A program made the translations under genes and the position numbers. Below, in pieces: positions 42,088 through 51,812 of a stretch of DNA of 64,000 bases; position 1 is the first letter of the stretch; every line of letters starts with the position of its first letter. Below the pieces are notes generated by a model that saw nothing but the letters and a program-made list of their open reading frames with translations, had not been told where the DNA came from and did not search any database. Source of the DNA: MGBC163016 sp910588905 (GTDB lineage Bacteria > Actinomycetota > Coriobacteriia > Coriobacteriales > Eggerthellaceae); assembly GCA_948616985.1 (NCBI GenBank), contig CAPGDO010000006.1, positions 1 through 64,000 of the forward strand. Direction: 5' to 3'.

Positions 42088-42096
42088 TGCTACAAT
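42088..42096 (+). promoter_or_regulatory. Extended -10 promoter of PBP gene
   Basis: TGC-TACAAT, 28 bases before ATG 42124. Confidence 0.5.
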
Positions 42097-42123
42097 CTCC
42101 CAAACACATCTCAGGAGGTGCGT

Positions 42124-44310
42124 ATGGCGTCTCGTGCCGTCAAGGGCCGCTATCATGTGAAGAAGAAGTCAGGAAAGGTCATCGCGCTTTCCATCCTTGC
42201 TGTTATCATCGCTGTGGCCGTCGCGTTCTGCATCGGTGGTATCGCTTTGGCTAACTCTTGGCTGGAAGATCTTCCTGATTATTCCAATGCCGATCAATTC
42301 TCCACGTCATCCACGTCTGTGGTCTATGCCTCTGATGGCGAAACGGTGCTGGCGGAATTCCAGTTAGAGAACCGAGAACCGGTGGAGCTGGACCAGGTCT
42401 CCCAGTATGTCAAAGACGCCACTATCGCCACGGAAGACGAGCGTTTCTATCAGCACAACGGCGTTGATCTCATGGGCACCATTCGTGCGGTGGTCAACAA
42501 CCTCATGGGCCGCAGCCGTGAAGGCGGCTCTTCCATCACCCAGCAGCTGGTGCGCAACACCGTGCTCTCAGAGGAGATGTCCGAGATATCCTTCAAGCGA
42601 AAGATCCGTGAGATGGTCTTGGCTACTAAGCTGGAGGAATCCTATGACAAAGACGATATCCTGTTGATGTATCTGAACACCATCAACTATGGTTCCGGCT
42701 CCTATGGCATCCAGGCCGCAGCCGAGCGCTACTTCTCCAAGCCAGCCTCTGACCTCACCTTGGCTGAGGCGGCTACCTTGGTGGGCATCCCTCAATCACC
42801 CACCTACAACAATCCCATCGATCACATGGAGAACTGCAAGTCTCGGCGCAATACCGTGCTCTCGCGCATGGCTTCCAACGGCTATATCACCGAAGAAGAG
42901 GCTGAGGCGGCCAAGGCCGAAGAGATCGTGCTCAACCCCACAGAACCCTCCATGACCGGCATCACCGCCTATCCCTATTTCACCAGCTATGTCCGCAATC
43001 AGCTGATGAATCAGGAGGGCAAGTACGCCTTCTCCACCGCTGACCTATTCGCCGGGGGGCTGAAGATCATCACCACCTTGGATGTGAACGACCAGCAAGC
43101 GGCTGAGGCGGCTGCTGCTGAGAAGGAAGAGGAAGTAGGGGAGCCCTTTGAGGTTGCCCTCTGCGCGGTAGACCCTGACAACGGCTATATCAAGGCCATG
43201 GTGGGGGGCAGTGACTACGACAACCAGCAAGTGAACATGGCTACCGGCGAAGGCGGCTCCGGGCGTCAGGTTGGGTCAACCTTCAAGGCATTCACCTACG
43301 TGGCTGCCCTTGAGCAGGGGATCGACCCTGACACCCTCATAGACGCGGGCTATTCTGTAAAGCTGGACGGTGCTAATGAGGTGTTCAACGTCAACAAGAT
43401 GAATTTCGGCACGCGCCCTATCAAGAGCGCTTTAGCCGTATCCTCCAACACCGCCTTCATGCGGCTCATCATGTCTGTTGGGGTTGAGAATGTGCGTGAT
43501 GTGGCCGAGCGCATGGGCATCACCTCGAATATCCAAAACGTTGCAGGCATCACCTTGGGGATCGATTCGTTCACGCCTCTGGAGATGGCTGATGCCTACG
43601 CCACGCTGGCCAACGGGGGCATCCACTACGACCCCGAATGCATCATCTCCATCACTGATCGCTCAGGCAAGGTCATTGTTGACAATTCTTCCCCTGAGGG
43701 GGAGCGGGTGCTTGAGCCGGAGATAGCCGCAGCGGCTGTTGAGGGCTTGGAAGGTGTTGTGAGCGGAGGAAGCGGCACTGATGCCCGGCTTTCTTCGGAT
43801 CAGCCGGTGGCGGGCAAGACCGGTACCACCGATGACAAGAAGGACAGCTGGTTCGTGGGGATCACGCCCCAGCTCTCCGTGGCCATCTGGTTGGGAGAGC
43901 GGGCGGATACCTATGATCAGGCTTCGCGCATTCCTTCTTGGGCTTCAGCGGCCAGCACCTTCGCCTATTTCATGAACCGTGTGCTGGAGTACACGCCTGT
44001 GGAACAATTCCCCACAGCCGATAAGCCGAAGTACCTTGCCGACTATCGTGATTCCAAGAACCATATCGGTGGCAAGGGCACGGGTTGGCAGGATGATGTG
44101 CAGGTTGATGCCAATGGCAATGTGACGGGAGGCGGTGCCACCCAAGAACCCGACCAGAGCGGCGAAGGCGACGGTTCGTCGGGAGGCAATGAGGGTGGCA
44201 ACCAAGGTGGCGATCAAACCCCCACGCCACCCCCGACAGACCCAGAGGAGCCCACACCGCCACCCACGACAGATCCAGACCCAGCCCCCGAGACCCCGTC
44301 TGGTGCCTAG
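42124..44310 (+). CDS. Class A penicillin-binding protein (PBP1A-like)
   Basis: A 728-residue bifunctional peptidoglycan synthase. One N-terminal membrane helix (about 18-42) anchors it. The glycosyltransferase domain has E104 in EDERFYQHNG and GGSSITQQLVRN. The transpeptidase domain has S385 in GSTFK, SSN in AVSSNTAF and KTG at 565. The last 60 residues are Gly/Pro/Thr-rich, as in many Actinobacterial class A enzymes. GTG 42118 is rejected since AGGAGG overlaps it; ATG 42124 fits. Confidence 0.95.
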   Translation: MASRAVKGRYHVKKKSGKVIALSILAVIIAVAVAFCIGGIALANSWLEDLPDYSNADQFSTSSTSVVYASDGETVLAEFQLENREPVELDQVSQYVKDATIATEDERFYQHNGVDLMGTIRAVVNNLMGRSREGGSSITQQLVRNTVLSEEMSEISFKRKIREMVLATKLEESYDKDDILLMYLNTINYGSGSYGIQAAAERYFSKPASDLTLAEAATLVGIPQSPTYNNPIDHMENCKSRRNTVLSRMASNGYITEEEAEAAKAEEIVLNPTEPSMTGITAYPYFTSYVRNQLMNQEGKYAFSTADLFAGGLKIITTLDVNDQQAAEAAAAEKEEEVGEPFEVALCAVDPDNGYIKAMVGGSDYDNQQVNMATGEGGSGRQVGSTFKAFTYVAALEQGIDPDTLIDAGYSVKLDGANEVFNVNKMNFGTRPIKSALAVSSNTAFMRLIMSVGVENVRDVAERMGITSNIQNVAGITLGIDSFTPLEMADAYATLANGGIHYDPECIISITDRSGKVIVDNSSPEGERVLEPEIAAAAVEGLEGVVSGGSGTDARLSSDQPVAGKTGTTDDKKDSWFVGITPQLSVAIWLGERADTYDQASRIPSWASAASTFAYFMNRVLEYTPVEQFPTADKPKYLADYRDSKNHIGGKGTGWQDDVQVDANGNVTGGGATQEPDQSGEGDGSSGGNEGGNQGGDQTPTPPPTDPEEPTPPPTTDPDPAPETPSGA

Positions 44311-44334
44311 AGCGCTCGCGAAAGAGGAGACAAG

Positions 44335-44850
44335 ATGTCATTTGCTCGTACCATCAAACCCATGATCCTGGTGGCCTTAGGGGTTGCCTTGGCTGGATGC
44401 TTGACGTTGACCGGATGCGGTCAGCCGTTAGAGCAGCAGTCTTCTGCCGAAGAGGAAGCAGTGACCTCACGCAGCTTCATGGCGAATGTGAATGAGGCTT
44501 GCGTCCAGCTGAACGAGAAGATGACCTCGTTCACTGATGCCGTGGCTCGGGAAGACCTGGTATCCATGCAGACCCAGGCTGATAGCGCTTTTGCCATCAT
44601 CGATCAGATATCTGAGCTGGAATGCCCCGAAGAGCTGAATGACCTCAAGCAGAGCTACGTGGATGGTTGTACCCAGCTGAAGGATGCTCTGAGCGCGTAT
44701 CTCCAGCTCTTCATGGAGATAGACGCTGCTTCGAATGGTGGTTCCTTCAACTATGACGGCTATGCTGACCGCGTTGCCCAGATCCAACAGACCTACGATG
44801 AGGCGGTCCAGAAGCTCAAAGACGCTGATAGCGCTGCCACAGAGATGTAG
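44335..44850 (+). CDS. Putative lipoprotein, 171 residues
   Basis: A signal peptide with a lipobox (LTLTGCGQ, lipidated Cys at about residue 28) is followed by an acidic, helix-rich domain (about 50-165) without a recognised family. The helical periodicity (CVQLNEKMTSFTDAVAREDL...CTQLKDALSAYLQLF) suggests a four-helix bundle. It starts 24 bases after the PBP gene and may be co-transcribed, hinting at an envelope role. Confidence 0.85.
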   Translation: MSFARTIKPMILVALGVALAGCLTLTGCGQPLEQQSSAEEEAVTSRSFMANVNEACVQLNEKMTSFTDAVAREDLVSMQTQADSAFAIIDQISELECPEELNDLKQSYVDGCTQLKDALSAYLQLFMEIDAASNGGSFNYDGYADRVAQIQQTYDEAVQKLKDADSAATEM

Positions 44851-44868
44851 GCAGCCTGAAGGACGTCC

Positions 44869-47367
44869 ATGGGGATCCCAGAGCTCTTAGCTCCCGCGGG
44901 TAGCAGATCCGCGCTCAACGCTGCCGTGCGAGCGGGGGCAGATGCGGTATACCTGGGGTTGGACCGGTTCAACGCTCGGCGCAATGCAGACAACTTCACA
45001 TTGGATACCCTGGAGGAAGCCTGTGACTATGCCCATCTGAGGGGTGTACGCGTCTATGTCACCATGAACACGCTGATCCTGGCAGATGAGCTGCAGGACG
45101 CCTCTGATCTGAGCCGCCAAGCCTACCGGGCGGGGGCCGATGCCTTCATCGTGCAAGACCTCGGGTTGGCTGCAGAGATAGCCCGCACGCTCCCTGAAGG
45201 TGCGTTGCACATCTCAACCCAGATGAACATACATTCCGCTGATGGCCTGCAGGCTGCAGCCCAACTAGGGGCGTCTCGAGTGACATTGGCACGAGAGCTC
45301 TCCTTGGATGAGATAGCCCATCTGGTGGCCCTCGGTGAGGAACTGGGTGTGGAATGCGAGGTCTTCGGCCACGGAGCGCTGTGCGTCTGCTATTCCGGTC
45401 AATGCCTCATGTCTTCGATGATAGGGGGTCGCTCGGCGAACCGCGGGCTCTGCGCCCAGGCGTGCCGCTTGCCCTATAGCCTGGTGAATGGGAATGAGCC
45501 TGACAAGGAGCTGCGTTGCCCTGGGGAGTTCCTCCTATCCCCTAAAGACCTCATGACAGCGGAGCGCTTGGATGAGCTGGCGAAGGCGGGTGTGGCCTCA
45601 CTCAAGGTGGAAGGTCGCATGAAGTCAGCGGAATATGTCTTTGCGGTGGTGTCCGTCTACCGCCACGCATTGGATAGGCTCAGTTCAGGTACCACCCAAG
45701 ATGCAGAAGCTCAATGGTGTCCTGGGCGGGAAGAGGGTTCCCCTGCCTCCCTCCTGACTCCTGAGGAGCGGGAGACCTTGGGATCGGTATTCTCTCGGGG
45801 CTTCACGGATGGATACCTGGACGGGGAGAGCGGTCCTGACCTCATGAGCTTCCAGCGTCCGAATAACCGCGGGCAGTTCGCAGGTCGGGTGAAGGCGGTG
45901 TCCTCAGATGAGATCACGGTGACCCCTGAGGTTGATCTCGTGCCAGGGGATCTACTGGAGTTCTGGACCCGCAAGGGCAATGTACGCATCTCCATCCCTT
46001 CCGACGCGGCTTTCACGAAGCGCAGCTGTCGGTTCTCCGCCGAGGAGACGCGCAAGGTGCGCGCGGGGGACAGGGTCTTTCGCATCCGCTCTGCCGAGGC
46101 CGCCTTCGTGCCTGATGACCTCATGCCACGCGTTCCTGTCAAGGGTGAAGCATGGCTGGAGCTGGGCAAGCCCCTGCGCATGGAGTTCACGCCTCTGACC
46201 AGGGGGGAAGACGTTGGCTCTGAGCAGGGGAGTGCAGAAGGGCCTGTGGTGGAACCGGCTCGAACGCGGGCGGTGACCGTGACGGATGTGGAAGAGCACA
46301 CCGGACGGATGGGCTCTACTCCCTTCCATCTGACCTCTCTTGATGTTCATCTGGATGAAGGGGTGGGCATCGGGTTCTCCCAGATCCACCAGTGCCGGAC
46401 GCGGGCGCTGGATGACCTCCAGGCCAGGCTGCTCGAGCCCTACCGCAACCGCGTGCTCCCCAAGGCCGTCAAGCGCCCGAAGCTCCCGACGAAGCCAGCC
46501 CAAGAGTGCCTGATCTGCGCCTGGGCCACCAGCCCTGAAACGGCTCGGGCTGCCAAGCGTACGGGGGCGGATGTCATCTACGTGCCTGCCCTCAATTACC
46601 AACGGGGAGCCGCCGAAGTGGCAGGACTGCGGGTCAGCGATGCTGACCAGGCAGGATATCCGAAAGGCTGCGTCATCGCCCTTCCGTCCATCAACCACGA
46701 TGAGCGGGGGGGCTCGGCTGAGGCCAAGCGCCATCTGGACCCCTGGAAGAACGTGACCGAAGGTACGCCTGTGCTGGTGGGGTCTTTGGGAGCTCTAGAG
46801 CGGGCGGTGGAGAGGGGCTGCATCGTAGAGGTGGATGCGCGTTTGCCGCTCGTGAATCCTGAGGCGCTGCAGGTGGTCCAGGTGTTCGGAGCGGAAGGCA
46901 TCTGGCTCTCACCTGAGCTGAACCTCGCCCAGATAGCCCAGCTGGCTGAGGATGCTCCGGTGGCTCTGGGGGCCAAGGTCTACGGAGCTCAGGAGCTGAT
47001 GGTCACCGAGCATTGCCTGCTCACCAGTCAAGGCCCTTGTGCTGAGACGTGCGCTACCTGTACCCGAAGACGCGTACCCTTCAGCCTGAAGGACCGGAAA
47101 GGCTATCTGTTCCCGGTGGTGACCGATGAAGCAGGCCGCAGTCATCTCTATAACGCCGTGACTACGGATCTCGTACCTGATCTGCCTGCTCTCATCCGCT
47201 GCGGCGTCACCCGGTTCATGGTAGACACCACGCTCATGGATGTCGAGCAGACTTCTCAGGCCATCGGACGGGTGAAGCACGCCCTGAAGCTGGCATTGGA
47301 GGGCGGGGAGGCGGTTCCTAAGATGCCGAACACCACCTCCGGGCATCTGCACCGCGGCATCCAATGA
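44869..47367 (+). CDS. Large peptidase U32 family protein (RlhA/YdcP-like)
   Basis: An 832-residue member of the longer U32 group. The U32 core lies in residues 1-270: ELLAPAGSRSALNAAVRAGADAVY, HISTQMNIHSADG, FGHGALCVCYSGQCLMSSM and GLCAQACRLPYS. A DUF3656-like middle follows, then a second TIM-barrel-like region with a late cysteine set (CLLTSQGPCAETCATC). The E. coli relative RlhA makes 5-hydroxycytidine in 23S rRNA. Activity is inferred. Together with the gene at 16016, the genome has both tRNA-type and rRNA-type U32 forms. Confidence 0.85.
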   Translation: MGIPELLAPAGSRSALNAAVRAGADAVYLGLDRFNARRNADNFTLDTLEEACDYAHLRGVRVYVTMNTLILADELQDASDLSRQAYRAGADAFIVQDLGLAAEIARTLPEGALHISTQMNIHSADGLQAAAQLGASRVTLARELSLDEIAHLVALGEELGVECEVFGHGALCVCYSGQCLMSSMIGGRSANRGLCAQACRLPYSLVNGNEPDKELRCPGEFLLSPKDLMTAERLDELAKAGVASLKVEGRMKSAEYVFAVVSVYRHALDRLSSGTTQDAEAQWCPGREEGSPASLLTPEERETLGSVFSRGFTDGYLDGESGPDLMSFQRPNNRGQFAGRVKAVSSDEITVTPEVDLVPGDLLEFWTRKGNVRISIPSDAAFTKRSCRFSAEETRKVRAGDRVFRIRSAEAAFVPDDLMPRVPVKGEAWLELGKPLRMEFTPLTRGEDVGSEQGSAEGPVVEPARTRAVTVTDVEEHTGRMGSTPFHLTSLDVHLDEGVGIGFSQIHQCRTRALDDLQARLLEPYRNRVLPKAVKRPKLPTKPAQECLICAWATSPETARAAKRTGADVIYVPALNYQRGAAEVAGLRVSDADQAGYPKGCVIALPSINHDERGGSAEAKRHLDPWKNVTEGTPVLVGSLGALERAVERGCIVEVDARLPLVNPEALQVVQVFGAEGIWLSPELNLAQIAQLAEDAPVALGAKVYGAQELMVTEHCLLTSQGPCAETCATCTRRRVPFSLKDRKGYLFPVVTDEAGRSHLYNAVTTDLVPDLPALIRCGVTRFMVDTTLMDVEQTSQAIGRVKHALKLALEGGEAVPKMPNTTSGHLHRGIQ

Positions 47368-47387
47368 GGCACGGTGCTGCTGACTCT

Positions 47388-49073
47388 CTATTTCCCTAAC
47401 CTCTGCTCCAGTGCTTCTATGATGATGCGGAGCGCCTTGATGCGGGCATAGCGCTTGTCGTCGCTCTCCAGCACGATCCAGGGAGCATAGGTGGTAGAGG
47501 TCAAGCGGAACATATCGTCGATAGCGCTTGCATACTGGGGGAATTTCTCGCGGTTGCGCCAATCGTCCGGTGTGATCTTCCAGCGCTTCGCCGGGTTCTC
47601 TTCCCGGGCTTCGAAGCGGGCCAACTGCTCATCTTGGGACACATCTACCCAGAATTTCAGCAGGATGGCACCCCAATCCACCAGATCATGCTCGAACTCG
47701 TTGATCTCATCGTAGCCTTGGGCCCAACGCTTCGGGGGCGTGATCTCTTCGGTGCGCTCCACCAGTACGCGTCCGTACCAGCTGCGGTCATACATCCCCA
47801 CATGACCCGCCTTCGGGAGCCTGGTCCAGTAGCGCCACAGATGGGGGTGAGCTAATTCCGGTTTGGTGGGAGCTGGGGAGGGGAAGATGGTATAGGCGCG
47901 GGCATCTAAGGCCTGAGCCACACGCTTGATGTTGCCGCCCTTGCCAGCAGCATCCCACCCCTCATAGACCAGCATGAGCGGGATGCGCTCCTGATACATC
48001 AGGTTCTCTAGGCGGAACAGGCGCTTCTGGAGTGCTTTCAGCTCCCGTTTGTAGTCTTCGCGGGAAAGCGTCAGCCCATGGTTCATGGTTGCCACGCGGG
48101 GGTAGTCTTTGACTATCTCGAAGCGGGAGCTTTCGGGAGCGAAAGCGTGCTGAGCCGCTGCGGCAGCCTTCGCCTTGACCACCTCGGGGGTATCATCCGG
48201 TGCTGGGCTGCTCCATGAGTCCGCTCTCACCTCGGTAGCGCACGCATCCGCATCCGCCATGGCTGTGAGGCTGGCTTGGTCCTCTTCCGCAAGGCGAATT
48301 CCCTGAGCTTTGGCTTCCAGGGCTTCCTCTATGGCCTGCACCAACGTGCGGGCTATCTGGAGGTTCGCGGCCCGCTTGTCTTCGCCATTGACCAGCACCC
48401 AGGGAGCGAAGGGGAAGTCAGACCCTTCGAGCAGCTTATCGTAGAGGTCATAGGCCTCATCGTAGTCTTTCGTGGATACCAGCTTCTTCTCAGGTACCCG
48501 CCAACGGGTGGCTGCATCATCGTAGAGCCTGTCCAGCCGTTTCTTCTGGGCTTTCTTGCGTACGTGCATGAAGAACTTGACCACGCCATAACCATCGCGT
48601 ACCAGCTGGCGTTCGAAGTCTTCGATGGATTCCAGGTAATGGCGTGTGCCTCCCTTGGGGAGCACCAGCTCGGTGGTGTTGCGCGCCAGCAGAAGCTCTG
48701 TGGCCTTGGTGTACCAGCCACGGTCATAGAAGGTGATGTGCCCTCGTTCACCGAGGGCTTTCCAGTACTCGTGCATGAGCGGATAGTAGCCGGTGACCCC
48801 TTGGCTGAGGTCTGCCAGCTCTCGTGCTTCTTCGGTATTCGCATCGGGGGATACGTAGACGCTGGTGGCCCGGGCATCCAGGTTGTACATCAGATCGGAT
48901 ATGCGGCTGCCCTTGCCCGCGCCGTTCCAGCCTTCGAAGAGCACCACGAGCCCCGCCCCTTCGGTGACAGCTCGCTGCTGGAGCACCACCAGCTTCTCTA
49001 TCAGGCCGTCGTATTCCGCTTTGTAGGCGTCTTTCTCAAGGGGATCCTCGGTAAAGCAGATCTTCTCCAGCAT
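47388..49073 (-). CDS. pap: Polyphosphate:AMP phosphotransferase (tandem PPK2)
   Basis: A 561-residue protein with two PPK2 domains. The first has a P-loop-like EGWNGAGKG (47-55) and FYDRGWYTKA; the second has YEGWDAAGKGGN (about residue 350) and YDRSWYGR. In the first domain the lid region differs (Asn for Asp in Walker A), which in studied tandem enzymes leaves the second domain as the main catalyst. It phosphorylates AMP to ADP from polyphosphate. It is divergent from ppk1 with 125 bases between the starts, so the two are likely controlled together. Convergent with the U32 gene. Confidence 0.93.
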   Translation of the reverse strand: MLEKICFTEDPLEKDAYKAEYDGLIEKLVVLQQRAVTEGAGLVVLFEGWNGAGKGSRISDLMYNLDARATSVYVSPDANTEEARELADLSQGVTGYYPLMHEYWKALGERGHITFYDRGWYTKATELLLARNTTELVLPKGGTRHYLESIEDFERQLVRDGYGVVKFFMHVRKKAQKKRLDRLYDDAATRWRVPEKKLVSTKDYDEAYDLYDKLLEGSDFPFAPWVLVNGEDKRAANLQIARTLVQAIEEALEAKAQGIRLAEEDQASLTAMADADACATEVRADSWSSPAPDDTPEVVKAKAAAAAQHAFAPESSRFEIVKDYPRVATMNHGLTLSREDYKRELKALQKRLFRLENLMYQERIPLMLVYEGWDAAGKGGNIKRVAQALDARAYTIFPSPAPTKPELAHPHLWRYWTRLPKAGHVGMYDRSWYGRVLVERTEEITPPKRWAQGYDEINEFEHDLVDWGAILLKFWVDVSQDEQLARFEAREENPAKRWKITPDDWRNREKFPQYASAIDDMFRLTSTTYAPWIVLESDDKRYARIKALRIIIEALEQRLGK

Positions 49074-49198
49074 GAAGGCTCCTCACTCCCGTGTGGTGAT
49101 GTTCCGCAGGCACCCTGCAGGGCCTATCACAAGCAGTTCCGTGCGCGGTATACTGACCAGCATACTGCAATAACGACGCAGCAAGGGGGGCGTTTTTC

Positions 49199-51802
49199 AT
49201 GACAGAGGCAGCTAAGGAAGCGCATGTCCAGAACGACAAGCGGGGCAAGCACGAAGAGCTAAAGCGCACGGAGACTGAGCCGACCAAAGCCCTCACTCTC
49301 CGCGGCCAGCATGCGCCCTACATGCAGAATCGTGAGCTGTCTTGGCTTGAGTTCAACAAGCGCGTGCTCGATCAGGGCGCAGACCCGGCAGTACCCCTCT
49401 TCGAGCGGCTCAACTTCATCTCCATCTTCTGGTCAAACCTCCAGGAGTTCTTCATGGTGCGCGTGGGCAGCCTGACTGACTTGGAGCTCATCAAGAAGGC
49501 CATCATCGATTCCAAATCCGGCATGACTCCCTCTGAGCAGCTGGATGCTGTCTATGCCCGCTGCCATGAGCTCTACCCCTACTATGAGGCCTGTTTCAAG
49601 ACGCTTCGCTCCGAGCTCAAGGACGAGGGCATCGTGAACCTGAAGCCCAAGCAATTGGACGAGAGCCAAGTGGCCTTCGCGGAGGACTATTTCGAATCCA
49701 ATGTCATGCCGTTTTTGGCTCCGCAGATCGTGAACGCTCGGCACCCCTTCCCTCATCTGGAGAACGGTGCTCTCTACATCGTAGTGCGGCTGGATGAGGA
49801 GGCAGGCCCCAAGCAGAAGAAGAAAGCCAAGGACAAGGCGGCGAAGGGCGACAAGGAAGCGAAGAATCTGGGGGCTGCTGGCGTCACGCTGGGCATCATC
49901 CCACTGCCCCGCCAGTGCGAACGCATCGTGGAACTACCGGGGGGCGGCCTCCAGTTCCTGCTGCTAGAGCACCTCATTGAGATGAACGCTGCGAAGATCT
50001 TCTCCATGTACAAGGTCAAGCACACCAACATCATCTGCGTCACGCGCAATGCCGACCTTGATGCCACGGAAGGAAGCGAAGAGCAGGGCGAAGACTATCG
50101 GGAGCACATGAAGCGCATCCTGAAGAAGCGCTCCCGCCTGGCTCCGGTGCGCTTGGAAAGCGAACGGGAGCTCTCTCAGACGGTCAAGCGCGAGCTGCTG
50201 AACCGTCTTGGATTGAAGGAGCATCAGATATTCATATCCTCGGTGCCGTTGGATATGAGCTATGTGTTCTCATTGCCTGCCCGCGTTCCGGTTCCCGTGC
50301 GCGAGCGGCTCACCTATGTTCCTTTCACGCCCCAGTGGCCTTCCATGCTCCAGCGCAAGCAGCCCATCATCAAGCAGGTGTGCCAGCGCGAAGTGCTCAT
50401 GAGCTATCCCTATGAGACCATGGATGCCTTCGTGCAGCTCTTGCGCGAGGCCGCCTATGACCCTTCGGTGGTCTCCATCAAGATCACGCTGTATCGGCTT
50501 GCCAGCCAGTCCCACATGGCTGAAGCGCTCATCGCAGCAGCGGAGATGGGCAAGGAGGTCACCGCCCTCTTCGAATTGCGCGCCCGCTTCGACGAATCCA
50601 ACAACATCGAATGGTCCCAGCGCTTCGAACAGGCTGGGTGCCATGTCATCTATGGCTTCCGGAACTACAAGGTGCATTCCAAGATCTGCTGCATCACCCG
50701 TCAGACCGAGAACGGCCTTCAGTACATCACCCAATTGGGCACGGGGAACTACAACGAGAAGACCGCGAAGCTCTACACGGACCTCTCGTTCATCACCACT
50801 GATCAGAAGATCGGGAAAGACGCCATGCGCTTCTTCCGGAACATGGCCCTTGAGAACACCTCGGATGAATACAAGACGCTCTGGGTGGCGCCGCTTCAGA
50901 TCAAGCAGAACATCCTGCGCAAGATAGATGAGCAGATCGCCATCCGACAGGCAGGGGGCCAGGCGGGGCTCTTCTTCAAGACGAACTCCATCACGGACAA
51001 GGAGATCATCCAGAAGATCATGGAGGCTTCTCAGGCAGGGGTGCAATGCACGCTGCTCGTGCGTGGCATCTCCTGCATCGTGCCGGGGGTGAAGGGCTAT
51101 ACGGAGAATGTCTGCGTGGTCTCTATCGTGGGGCGGCTGCTGGAGCATAGCCGCATCTATGCCTTCGGGCCGCTCGATGGCGATGTCGACCTGTATCTAT
51201 CCAGCGCCGACCTCATGACGCGCAACATGGACAAGCGCATCGAGATAGCCTGGCCGCTTTTGGATGAGGACCTGCGCAAGCTGGTCATCGGCTACATCGG
51301 GACCTGCATGGCTGACACGGCGAAGCTCCGTGACCTCTTGCCGAACAAGGAATACACTGCCCTTGGCTTCTTCGCGAAGGATGATGGTCAGGGCCACGTG
51401 AGCCTCTTCGACTCCCAGGCCTTCCTCATGGAAGAGGCAAGCCGCAAGCACCTTGAGGCGGAGGAGCTCGAGGTGGCCGCCACGCCGCTGGATCTGATGC
51501 ATGATCGTGGTGCCCTTCGCCAGGAGCTCATGGAAGAAGCGTTCGGCGAAGAGGCTTCCGAATTCCAGCCTGCTGATGAAGAAGTACTGGAGGTCGAACC
51601 GGTAGCAACGGTCCTTCCCGAGCAACCCGTGCTCCAGACGAACGCCCCCCTCTATCCCCAGCGGCCCCTGCCGGAGCCATCCCTTGGGCCTGAGGTGCCG
51701 CCGGAGGTGCTTGTGGATGCTCAGCCAGAGCCCGTGCTTCCCGAGCAACCGCCTGCGGTCCAGCCGAAGAAAGAATCCTTCTGGAAGAGGCTTTTCAGCT
51801 AA
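49199..51802 (+). CDS. ppk1: Polyphosphate kinase 1
   Basis: An 867-residue enzyme that makes long-chain polyphosphate from ATP and can run in reverse. The N-terminal region begins NRELSWLEFNKRVL, and the autophosphorylated His is H493 (KVHSKICCI). LGTGNYNEKTAKLYTD and the second HKD-like area NMDKRIEIAWP are present. Two additions are unusual: a Lys-rich insert near 200-225, and a Glu/Pro/Val-rich C-terminal tail of about 100 residues. AAGGGGGG is the ribosome site. Confidence 0.96.
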   Translation: MTEAAKEAHVQNDKRGKHEELKRTETEPTKALTLRGQHAPYMQNRELSWLEFNKRVLDQGADPAVPLFERLNFISIFWSNLQEFFMVRVGSLTDLELIKKAIIDSKSGMTPSEQLDAVYARCHELYPYYEACFKTLRSELKDEGIVNLKPKQLDESQVAFAEDYFESNVMPFLAPQIVNARHPFPHLENGALYIVVRLDEEAGPKQKKKAKDKAAKGDKEAKNLGAAGVTLGIIPLPRQCERIVELPGGGLQFLLLEHLIEMNAAKIFSMYKVKHTNIICVTRNADLDATEGSEEQGEDYREHMKRILKKRSRLAPVRLESERELSQTVKRELLNRLGLKEHQIFISSVPLDMSYVFSLPARVPVPVRERLTYVPFTPQWPSMLQRKQPIIKQVCQREVLMSYPYETMDAFVQLLREAAYDPSVVSIKITLYRLASQSHMAEALIAAAEMGKEVTALFELRARFDESNNIEWSQRFEQAGCHVIYGFRNYKVHSKICCITRQTENGLQYITQLGTGNYNEKTAKLYTDLSFITTDQKIGKDAMRFFRNMALENTSDEYKTLWVAPLQIKQNILRKIDEQIAIRQAGGQAGLFFKTNSITDKEIIQKIMEASQAGVQCTLLVRGISCIVPGVKGYTENVCVVSIVGRLLEHSRIYAFGPLDGDVDLYLSSADLMTRNMDKRIEIAWPLLDEDLRKLVIGYIGTCMADTAKLRDLLPNKEYTALGFFAKDDGQGHVSLFDSQAFLMEEASRKHLEAEELEVAATPLDLMHDRGALRQELMEEAFGEEASEFQPADEEVLEVEPVATVLPEQPVLQTNAPLYPQRPLPEPSLGPEVPPEVLVDAQPEPVLPEQPPAVQPKKESFWKRLFS

Positions 51803-51812
51803 GCTAGGCTGC

